The notes under the pieces: model-generated
What the model was told of the DNA's origin: nothing
The model's database searches: none
The model's input: the letters and a program-made list of their open reading frames with translations, nothing else
In this document: positions 1 to 6,936 of the stretch, in pieces
Position numbering within the stretch: the stretch's first letter is position 1
How the letters are laid out: every line of letters begins with the position of its first letter
Made by a program: the position numbers and the translations under genes
Source of the DNA: an uncultured Lachnospiraceae bacterium
Lineage (GTDB): Bacteria > Bacillota > Clostridia > Lachnospirales > Lachnospiraceae
DNA length: 56,946 nt
NCBI GenBank assembly: GCA_910584945.1
Contig: CAJUDY010000002.1
Span: 1 to 56,946, forward strand
Direction: 5' to 3'

Positions 1-2
1 CC

Positions 3-1362
3 ACAGTCGTAAGCGAAAGTGAAAGTACATCTACAGTAGTAAGTGAGAGCGAGAGTACGTCTACAGTAGTAAGTGAGAGCGAAAGCACTTCCACGGTGGT
101 AAGCGAGAGCGAAAGTACCTCCACAGTGGTGAGCGAGAGCACTTCTACAGTAGTAAGTGAGAGCGAGAGCACGTCTACAGTGGTAAGTGAAAGCGAAAGC
201 ACGTCTACAGTAGTAAGTGAGAGCGAGAGTACGTCTACAGTAGTAAGTGAGAGCGAGAGCACGTCTACAGTGGTAAGTGAAAGCGAGAGTACTTCGACAG
301 TGGTAAGCGAGAGCGAAAGCACTAGCACAGTAGTAAGTGAAAGTGAAAGCACCTCCACGGTGGTAAGTGAGAGTGAAAGCACTTCAACGGTCGTGAGCGA
401 GAGTGAAAGTACTTCTACAGTGGTAAGTGAGAGCGAGAGCACCAGCACGGTAGTAAGCGAAAGCGAGAGCACCTCCACAGTGGTAAGCGAGAGCGAGAGC
501 ACCTCGACAGTAGTAAGTGAGAGCGAGAGCACTTCCACAGTGGTAAGCGAGAGCGAGAGCACTTCAACGGTCGTAAGTGAGAGCGAAAGCACCTCGACGG
601 TCGTGAGCGAAAGTGAAAGCACCAGCACGGTGGTAAGTGAAAGCGAAAGCACTTCAACGGTCGTGAGCGAAAGCGAGAGCACGTCTACAGTGGTAAGTGA
701 GAGCGAGAGTACCTCAACGGTAGTAAGTGAGAGTGAGAGCACCTCGACGGTAGTAAGTGAGAGCGAAAGCACCTCGACGGTCGTGAGCGAAAGTGAAAGC
801 ACCTCCACAGTAGTAAGTGAAAGCGAGAGCACCTCAACGGTAGTAAGTGAGAGTGAGAGCACCTCCACAGTGGTAAGTGAGAGTGAAAGCACTTCAACGG
901 TAGTAAGTGAGAGCGAGAGCACCTCCACAGTGGTAAGTGAGAGCGAAAGCACTTCGACGGTCGTGAGCGAAAGTGAAAGCACTTCAACGGTTGTGAGCGA
1001 AAGCGAGAGCACCAGCACGGTAGTAAGCGAAAGCGAGAGCACATCAACGGTCGTGAGCGAAAGTGAGAGCACGTCTACAGTGGTAAGCGAGAGCGAAAGT
1101 ACCTCCACAGTGGTGAGCGAGAGCGAAAGCACTTCAACGGTAGTAAGTGAGAGCGAAAGCACATCGACGGTCGTGAGCGAGAGCGAGAGCACCAGCACAG
1201 TGGTAAGTGAAAGCGAAAGCACATCGACAGTCGTGAGCGAAAGTGAGAGCACGTCTACAGTGGTAAGTGAGAGCGAGAGCACATCGACGGCGGTCAGCGA
1301 AAGTGAAAGCATCTCCACAGCCGTGAGTGAAAGTGAGAGTATCTCTACAGCGGCAAGCGAAA
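3..1362 (+). repeat. 30-bp tandem coding repeat, about 43 units (SESESTSTVV)
   Basis: The period is 30 bp. The protein unit is almost invariant while the DNA varies freely at synonymous sites: Ser is written AGC, AGT, TCT, TCC, TCG or TCA, and Val GTA, GTG, GTC or GTT. One unit near 131-154 is two residues short (SESTSTVV). The last units decay to SESESISTAV before the array ends. The array is coding sequence and is the predicted target of O-glycosylation. Confidence 0.95.
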
Positions 1363-1913
1363 GTACCAGCACTTCCACATCGACGAGTGAGAGTACCAGT
1401 GATTCCGCTTCAACGAGCACCAGTACTTCCGATAGCCAGAACGATACTCCGACCGGAGGCGGTGGCGGCGGAACGGATCCGGCTGACACGACGGCTGATC
1501 CGGCTCCGACAACTACAGTGACGGATGGACCTGTGCCTGCAGCAGCTGCCCCGGCGGCGGCACCCACAGCGGCGCCTGCACTTGCGGCAGCAGTACCTGC
1601 GCCGGCAGCGCCTGCGGCGGTTCCGGTAGCAGATGATCCGGTACCGTTAGCAGTTATGGGTGATGAAGACCAGCAGGAAGTACAGGAGGCAATCACAGAT
1701 GATCCGGGTCTTCAGGAAGTTCAGGATGAAGATGTGCCTCTGGCTGCCGGAGGAATTGTCGGCGGATTGCAGCATAACTTCCAGCATGTGTGCGAAGCAT
1801 TCGCGTCCGGTTTCCTGCCGCTGCTCCTTCTTGGAAGCAACCGAAAACGGAGAAAAGAGGTTTCCGAACTGAAGAAACAGATCGATGACGGATCGGGAAG
1901 GAAGGATAACTAA
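3..1913 (+). CDS. Serine-rich repeat glycoprotein adhesin, 3' part (5' end outside window)
   Basis: The reading frame is open from the left edge, so this is the C-terminal part of a larger surface protein. About 43 copies of the ten-residue unit SESESTSTVV are followed by degenerate Ser/Thr-rich sequence, a Gly-rich hinge, an Ala/Pro-rich stretch and an acidic region. The tail has a short hydrophobic segment (GFLPLLLLG) and then a basic and charged end of about 25 residues. Serine-rich repeat proteins are O-glycosylated in the cytoplasm and exported by the accessory Sec system, and the complete set of those genes follows directly. There is no LPXTG motif. Instead VPLA occurs twice (DDPVPLA and DEDVPLA) before the hydrophobic segment, so anchoring may be unusual. 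The N-terminal signal and ligand-binding domains are not in the window. Repeat composition plus context make the class firm; the ligand is unknown. Confidence 0.93.
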   Translation, partial: TVVSESESTSTVVSESESTSTVVSESESTSTVVSESESTSTVVSESTSTVVSESESTSTVVSESESTSTVVSESESTSTVVSESESTSTVVSESESTSTVVSESESTSTVVSESESTSTVVSESESTSTVVSESESTSTVVSESESTSTVVSESESTSTVVSESESTSTVVSESESTSTVVSESESTSTVVSESESTSTVVSESESTSTVVSESESTSTVVSESESTSTVVSESESTSTVVSESESTSTVVSESESTSTVVSESESTSTVVSESESTSTVVSESESTSTVVSESESTSTVVSESESTSTVVSESESTSTVVSESESTSTVVSESESTSTVVSESESTSTVVSESESTSTVVSESESTSTVVSESESTSTVVSESESTSTVVSESESTSTVVSESESTSTVVSESESTSTVVSESESTSTAVSESESISTAVSESESISTAASESTSTSTSTSESTSDSASTSTSTSDSQNDTPTGGGGGGTDPADTTADPAPTTTVTDGPVPAAAAPAAAPTAAPALAAAVPAPAAPAAVPVADDPVPLAVMGDEDQQEVQEAITDDPGLQEVQDEDVPLAAGGIVGGLQHNFQHVCEAFASGFLPLLLLGSNRKRRKEVSELKKQIDDGSGRKDN

Positions 1914-2056
1914 TGGGAATTTTTGAAAATATGACCTGGGGATTCTGCAGATGGGATCTGTTGATGCTGATTTTCATTGCCGCGGTCATCGCAGTGTTCT
2001 TCATAAACAGATACAGGCTGAATAAAAAAATCAAAGAATTAAAAGAACAGTTATAA
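1913..2056 (+). CDS. 47-residue single-pass membrane protein coupled to the adhesin gene
   Basis: The start codon overlaps the adhesin stop (TAATG), so translation is probably coupled. The protein begins MGIFENMTWGFCRWDLL, has one strongly hydrophobic segment at about residues 15-31, and ends in a basic amphipathic tail (NRYRLNKKIKELKEQL). The adhesin's own C-terminus has the same plan, a hydrophobic segment and then a charged tail ending SELKKQI. A role in adhesin export or anchoring is therefore possible. Streptococcal loci carry small membrane proteins Asp4 and Asp5 that resemble SecE and SecG. This gene could be a functional counterpart, but I see no sequence match that proves it. A hairpin follows, so the adhesin and this gene appear to form one transcription unit. 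I do not recognise the family. Confidence 0.72.
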   Translation: MGIFENMTWGFCRWDLLMLIFIAAVIAVFFINRYRLNKKIKELKEQL

Positions 2057-2062
2057 ACGGAT

Positions 2063-2116
2063 ACACGAAGAAATTAGTGGCTGCCTGCATAAGTCAGTCA
2101 CTAATTTCGTGTTTTC
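2063..2116 (+). terminator. Hairpin terminator/attenuator between adhesin unit and secY2
   Basis: ACACGAA-gaa-ATTAGTG at 2063-2079 pairs with CACTAATTTCGTGT at 2099-2112. This gives a 14-bp stem with a 3-nt bulge, followed by a short T run. The position suggests the highly expressed adhesin unit is separated from, or only partly read through into, the secretion genes. Confidence 0.6.
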
Positions 2117-2141
2117 ACTTACAGACATCGGGAGAGATACA

Positions 2142-3347
2142 GTGCGGGAAGCGAGAGAGAAAGAAAATGTATTGAAATATAAACTTGCGTATTCAGGGAT
2201 CATTCTCCTGGTATATATTATAGGGAAAAATATACCGCTGTATGGTATAGATCTGTCGGCTTATCGACAGATGTCCTTCAATACGGAGGAACTGCTGGTT
2301 CAGACGGTCAGCGGGGATATGTATCGTTCTTCTGTATTCGCGGTTGGAATCTTTCCATCCATGATATCCGGTCTGTTAGTTCAGCTCTTTCTGGCGGTCA
2401 GGAACCTGTTTGCAAAGACCAGAGTGCCTCCTGGGAAGATAAGGCGCATAACGGTTATGGTCACGCTTGCGGTTGCGGCGCTTCAGGCAGTGGTCCGGGC
2501 GCCGAGGCTGTGCTTTGCGGTGTCTGACGGGATGCTGCCGGTTCTGCAGTTGATTGCAACGCTGGAGATGGTGACCGGAGCAATGCTTCTTCTGTGGCTG
2601 TCTGATCGGAACAGCCGGTTCGGCATAGGCGGGAGGACGATATTCATACTGGTCAATATTCTGGAGCGGATCTCTGCGACGCTGTTTACACACACGCCGG
2701 AAGAACTGAAGATACCATTGATGATATCGGCTCTGGAAGTGGCGGTTATCCTGGTCATGGAGAATACGGAGAAGCGGATACCGGTGCAGCGGATCTCCAT
2801 ACATAATATCTATGCAGATAAGAATTATCTGGCTGTCAAGTACAACCCGGCGGGTATTATGCCGGTGATGTTTACAACGGCGGTATTTCTTCTTCCGGGA
2901 CTCCTGGTCTCTCTGCTGCTGTCGTTCTTTCCCTATTGTCCGGAGCTGATCTGGTGCCAGCAGAATCTGTCTTTGACAAAGCCTTTCGGCATTCTGGTCT
3001 ATCTCATATGCGAGTATCTTTTGACGGTTGGATTCTGCATGCTGATGATCAATCCGAAAGATATCACGGAGCAGTTTTTGAAGAGCGGGGACAGCATCGT
3101 CAATCTTCATGCAGGCCGTGACACAAGACGGTATTTAAGCAAGATCATGAGAAGGCTGAGTTTTCTCAGTGCGACGGTCATGGGTGCATGCATGGTGATT
3201 CCGCTGGTTTTGCAGCTGAGAGGGGATCTGGACAGCACTCTGGTAATGCTGCCCTCTTCTTTGATGATGCTGGCAGGATTTTCCTGCAACCTCTTCCGGG
3301 AAATCATCACTTTAAGAAATTATGATACATGCCGGCCGCTGTTTTGA
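2142..3347 (+). CDS. secY2: Accessory Sec translocon channel SecY2
   Basis: This SecY-family membrane protein of about 401 residues has roughly ten hydrophobic segments. It keeps the SecY-like loop late in the chain, ITEQFLKSGDSIVNLHAGRDTRRYL in two stretches, corresponding to the loop that reads GKxTxxYL in SecY. It is short and divergent compared with housekeeping SecY, as SecY2 proteins are. I chose GTG at 2142 because GGGAGAG lies just upstream; the in-frame GTG at 2109 has no ribosome site. It lies directly upstream of asp1-asp2-asp3-secA2. In the accessory system this channel carries the glycosylated serine-rich adhesin across the membrane. No separate SecE2 or SecG2 gene is evident. 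Confidence 0.9.
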   Translation: MREAREKENVLKYKLAYSGIILLVYIIGKNIPLYGIDLSAYRQMSFNTEELLVQTVSGDMYRSSVFAVGIFPSMISGLLVQLFLAVRNLFAKTRVPPGKIRRITVMVTLAVAALQAVVRAPRLCFAVSDGMLPVLQLIATLEMVTGAMLLLWLSDRNSRFGIGGRTIFILVNILERISATLFTHTPEELKIPLMISALEVAVILVMENTEKRIPVQRISIHNIYADKNYLAVKYNPAGIMPVMFTTAVFLLPGLLVSLLLSFFPYCPELIWCQQNLSLTKPFGILVYLICEYLLTVGFCMLMINPKDITEQFLKSGDSIVNLHAGRDTRRYLSKIMRRLSFLSATVMGACMVIPLVLQLRGDLDSTLVMLPSSLMMLAGFSCNLFREIITLRNYDTCRPLF

Positions 3348-3378
3348 CGGCGGCCGGGATATGGACAGGAGCTGCAGA

Positions 3379-4974
3379 ATGTTATATTTTATTCCGGCAT
3401 GGTACAAGGACAGAGAGTGGTGCGAAAATGAGCAGAGCTGGCGGGTAAAACGTATGCATACGGAATTTGATGATACGGTAAAGCAGATTCAGCTTTTTCA
3501 TCGCAGCGGGTCCTATGATTACCGGATCATGCTGCTTGGTTTTGCACCGAATTTTCGTCATTTTCTTCACAGACAGGGGGTATATCGGGCGCCCTACTGG
3601 TCGTGTTTTGATGCCATTCAGGAAGTCCGGCGGAAGAAAGCGCGGGTATTGTCTTTTCATGACCTGAAATGGCCGGAAGGGATTGAATTCCTTTATTCCC
3701 CTTTTGTGGTGCTCGCTATGCTGGGGGAAGAAAAGTATGCGCAGATTGATTTTGGAGAAGACGGAAATCCCATATGGGTCGAGCTGTACCAAAATGAAAA
3801 GATATGCCGCCGCAACCTCTATGATGACAGGGGATTTGTGTCTGGTACCATCCTGTATAAAGAGGGACAGCCTTTTTACCAGGATTATCTGATGGAAAAT
3901 GGAATGTGGAAACTGCGGCATTATTATGAGGACGGGCATGTGGAGATCAATGAGCGGCGCCCGGAATATCTGCTGGAGTATGAGGGCAGAAAGAAGACAA
4001 AGCGATTCTCCCGTCTGCGCTATGAGCGAATGGAGCAGGTGATCTACGAGGTGTTGATGTCTTATCTGGAACTGACAGGTCCGCAGGATGTTTTCTGCGC
4101 GGCTATGCATGGACTGCATGGGAAGCTTTTGGGGAAAGCGCTTAGAGAGAAAAAAGTGATCCTGTCTTTCTTTCATGACCGATACCAGGCAGGAGAGGAC
4201 CCGGAGATATTGAACATGATTCGGAATGCGGACTATGTTGTGGCCGATTCAAAAGAAAATGCAGAAAAGATACAAAGACAGACAGGGATACAAAAAGGGC
4301 GTCTCAAAGCCATTCCTCCTTATGACACAAGGGCGGATGAAGGCATCAGCCTGCAGCTTGGCGTTCAGAAGATCCTGGTTCCGGTGGACGGGTTGGCGCC
4401 GGAGGTGTTTGGGGAGTTAATACGGATTCTGGGGACCTGTGTTTCGCAGAAAAAAGATGCCAGAGTGCATCTCTTTACCAGGGACGCCGGATATGACAGA
4501 AAACAAAGACTTCTGGAACAGGTTCGCGCGGAACTGGAAAAGGGCGGCATGCCCGCGGGGTGGGCAGCGGAGACGGGGAAAAAGATGGCTGCGGAAAATG
4601 ATTTTGACACGGGAGAAAAGGCGCCTGTTTATTTCTTTCCTGAACAGTGCGTGGACGAATTGTCCGTGAGTAAATGCATGAGAGAGCAGTGGCTTCTTCT
4701 GGAACTGAGAGACGTTCCGGAGCAGTATCTGCAGATCAACGCCATCAGCTTTGGGATTCCTCAGATTGTACGGAAAAAAACAGATTTTGTGGAGCATAAC
4801 GGCAACGGCATTGTGATCGAAGGACTGGAAGAACTGCCGGACGCGATGAATTATTATCTGGAAGAGCTGAAACACTGGAATAAAGCAAGGATATATTCCT
4901 ATCGGATCAGCCGGAAATACACGACCGGGCGTTTACTGGAGATGTGGGGGGAGGTTATGGACTGCGTTGGCTGA
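3379..4974 (+). CDS. asp1: Accessory Sec system protein Asp1
   Basis: The protein has about 531 residues and begins MLYFIPAWY, the typical Asp1 opening. AGGAG lies eight bases before the ATG; an in-frame ATG further upstream lacks a ribosome site. Asp1 has a GtfB-like two-domain glycosyltransferase fold without known catalysis. With Asp2 and Asp3 it forms a complex that guides the serine-rich glycoprotein to SecA2. The C-terminal half carries glycosyltransferase-like segments (ILVPVDGL; the region VIEGLEELPDAMNYYL). The order secY2-asp1-asp2-asp3-secA2 matches the streptococcal accessory Sec operons. It overlaps asp2 by 8 bases. Confidence 0.9.
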   Translation: MLYFIPAWYKDREWCENEQSWRVKRMHTEFDDTVKQIQLFHRSGSYDYRIMLLGFAPNFRHFLHRQGVYRAPYWSCFDAIQEVRRKKARVLSFHDLKWPEGIEFLYSPFVVLAMLGEEKYAQIDFGEDGNPIWVELYQNEKICRRNLYDDRGFVSGTILYKEGQPFYQDYLMENGMWKLRHYYEDGHVEINERRPEYLLEYEGRKKTKRFSRLRYERMEQVIYEVLMSYLELTGPQDVFCAAMHGLHGKLLGKALREKKVILSFFHDRYQAGEDPEILNMIRNADYVVADSKENAEKIQRQTGIQKGRLKAIPPYDTRADEGISLQLGVQKILVPVDGLAPEVFGELIRILGTCVSQKKDARVHLFTRDAGYDRKQRLLEQVRAELEKGGMPAGWAAETGKKMAAENDFDTGEKAPVYFFPEQCVDELSVSKCMREQWLLLELRDVPEQYLQINAISFGIPQIVRKKTDFVEHNGNGIVIEGLEELPDAMNYYLEELKHWNKARIYSYRISRKYTTGRLLEMWGEVMDCVG

Positions 4975-6472
4975 GATACATATTTTGCAGCTTGGGATGA
5001 CGGACTGGAACGAGGTCTACAGGATCCCGGAGGAGGCGACGCTTTATCATGCCGAAACTCTGGAAGAACCGTTAGAGAAGACTTACGATATGTGTTTTCT
5101 GGATCGGACGCCTGTGGGGAAAGAGATTGAATTTCTTTATCGTGCGGTGAAAGCCTATACTCTTTTCGTGACAGAGAATGTAGAGCTCCAGGGAAAAGTA
5201 GAATGGCTGTGCCGCAGCAGAAAGGCGCAGCGTATTGCGGCGCCGGACATTCAGAGGTTTCTTACAGAGGAGAGCAGATATTATTATTCCCGGCCGTATG
5301 GGGAGAAATTCAGCCTGAGAGATGTGGCCATTGCACAGGGATTTTGCGGGAAGGTGAAATGGAACGGGAATCAGAATGTACTGCTGGAAGCAGACTTCGG
5401 CGGGGAATTTCATCAGGTTGCTTATTGGCGCTATAACAATCCCATGCCCCGGGGACAGATGGTAGACTTCTGGATGGAATATGATAAGGATGCATCGGTT
5501 CAGATCCGCGTGGTGCTTACGCTTTTTGCGGCGGGAAGCGCTTCCGGCATACGAAAACGCTGGGTACTGGAGGAAAAAGACCTGGAACAGGTGTTGCGGG
5601 TAGAATGCGGCCAGGGAGACGGTACCTTCTTTGTCTCTGTTCATGCGAAGGGCAGGGGAAGGCTGTGGCTGACCGCTCTGCACAAACGGGTCTCCAGGGG
5701 GAGCCATGGTTATTTTCTGCCGGGAGGCGAGCGGTATGTCACATCCGGACGGGAAGAGGCGTTCTGTTATTTTGAACCGGGAGACCTGAAGCCGCCCTTG
5801 TGTGTATATTTTGCCGGATATAAGACCCTGCAGGGATTTGAAGGATACTATATGATGAAAGGTCTGGGGTGTCCGTTTCTCCTTCTGTCAGAGCCGAGGC
5901 TGGAAGGGGGGTGCTTTTACATGGGCTCTCAAGAGTATGAACAAATGTTTGCGAATGCAATCCGACGGCATATGGAGGAACTTGATTTCACACCGGATCA
6001 GGTGATTTTATCCGGGCTTTCCATGGGCACTTTTGGGGCGCTTTATTATGGATGCGATATCCGGCCCCATGCCATGATTGTCGGAAAGCCTCTGGTCAAT
6101 ATCGGAAATGTGGCAGTGAACGAGAAACACCTGCGTCCTGGAGGCTTTCCCACATCGTTGGATGTACTGCGTTATCAGTGCAAGGGCCTGGGAAGAGAAG
6201 AAGCAGAGAAGCTGAATGAAAAGTTCTGGAAGAAATTTGATGAAACAGACTGGGGAGATTCGAGGTTTGCCGTCGCCTACATGATCGAAGACGATTACGA
6301 TACAGATGCCTATGAGGGGCTGCTTTCCCATCTTCACTCGGACGGCGTGCAGGCGTATGGGAAAGGGCTCCATGGCCGTCACAACGACAATACAACCGGC
6401 ATCATCAACTGGTTCCTAAGCCAGTATAAAAAGATGCTGCGGGAGGATTTCGGAAGAAGGATGGAAGGATGA
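4967..6472 (+). CDS. asp2: Accessory Sec system protein Asp2 (acetyltransferase-like)
   Basis: The protein has about 501 residues. The TTG start is chosen because it preserves the family opening HILQLG...DW and has a GGGGGGAGG site upstream. The C-terminal half is an alpha/beta-hydrolase domain with the nucleophile motif LSGLSMGTFG (Ser352). A late His pair (HGRH, His469 and His472) could complete the triad. In Streptococcus gordonii, Asp2 O-acetylates GlcNAc on the adhesin and also acts in export. The intact nucleophile motif suggests the same here. The gene overlaps asp1 by 8 bases and asp3 by 4 (ATGA), so the genes are probably translated together. Confidence 0.92.
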   Translation: MAEIHILQLGMTDWNEVYRIPEEATLYHAETLEEPLEKTYDMCFLDRTPVGKEIEFLYRAVKAYTLFVTENVELQGKVEWLCRSRKAQRIAAPDIQRFLTEESRYYYSRPYGEKFSLRDVAIAQGFCGKVKWNGNQNVLLEADFGGEFHQVAYWRYNNPMPRGQMVDFWMEYDKDASVQIRVVLTLFAAGSASGIRKRWVLEEKDLEQVLRVECGQGDGTFFVSVHAKGRGRLWLTALHKRVSRGSHGYFLPGGERYVTSGREEAFCYFEPGDLKPPLCVYFAGYKTLQGFEGYYMMKGLGCPFLLLSEPRLEGGCFYMGSQEYEQMFANAIRRHMEELDFTPDQVILSGLSMGTFGALYYGCDIRPHAMIVGKPLVNIGNVAVNEKHLRPGGFPTSLDVLRYQCKGLGREEAEKLNEKFWKKFDETDWGDSRFAVAYMIEDDYDTDAYEGLLSHLHSDGVQAYGKGLHGRHNDNTTGIINWFLSQYKKMLREDFGRRMEG

Positions 6473-6936
6473 CAGGAGAAAAATGGACGGTTTACTGGAG
6501 TGAATATTCTTCCGACACTTACCTGTATGGGTCCGAGATCATTTATCATGCGAAAGACGATGTGGAATTCCAGAATCTTCTGATGCCCCCCGGAACGGTG
6601 ATCAAGCAGTGGTATTCCAGAACCTATTACCAGATGCAGAGGATTGAGCCGGCGCTGCCTATGATCGATGGGGAGAGTACCTATCAGCTGACGGTTCATG
6701 TGGATTGTCCGGAGAACGAGAAGTGGCTGATGCGTCTGGTCTTTTATGACAAATACGACGTGGAAGCCGGAAGTGTTGCTGTCAGAGATGAAGTATCCTG
6801 CTTTCAGTGCCCTTTGAGGACATACAGTTATAAGCTGCAGCTGCTGAATGGCGGAATGACACGGTTTCATTTTCATTATATTGAGATTCAGGAAATAGAG
6901 CATGAGACAGACGAGGAGTTTGAGGAAACTAAATAA
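6469..6936 (+). CDS. asp3: Accessory Sec system protein Asp3
   Basis: This 155-residue protein has the Asp3 beta-sandwich composition (WTVYWSEY; SEIIYHA; MPPGTVIKQW; a terminal HFHYIEIQE). Asp3 is a carbohydrate-binding-like partner of Asp1 and Asp2 and binds glycosylated adhesin. Its ATG overlaps the asp2 stop, and its last 35 bases overlap secA2. The long overlap with secA2 fits tight translational coupling. Assignment rests on size, fold-like motifs and strict gene order. Confidence 0.88.
   Translation: MTGEKWTVYWSEYSSDTYLYGSEIIYHAKDDVEFQNLLMPPGTVIKQWYSRTYYQMQRIEPALPMIDGESTYQLTVHVDCPENEKWLMRLVFYDKYDVEAGSVAVRDEVSCFQCPLRTYSYKLQLLNGGMTRFHFHYIEIQEIEHETDEEFEETK

Noticed and set aside
415..1047. 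Arg/Cys/Ser-rich open frames on the minus strand opposite the adhesin repeats
   Set aside because: They are reverse-complement shadows of the repeat, without ribosome sites or family features.
1..1300. Regular 30-bp repeats could be read as a CRISPR array
   Set aside because: There are no spacers, the units are contiguous, and the plus frame encodes a uniform Ser/Thr/Glu/Val repeat followed by an adhesin tail.
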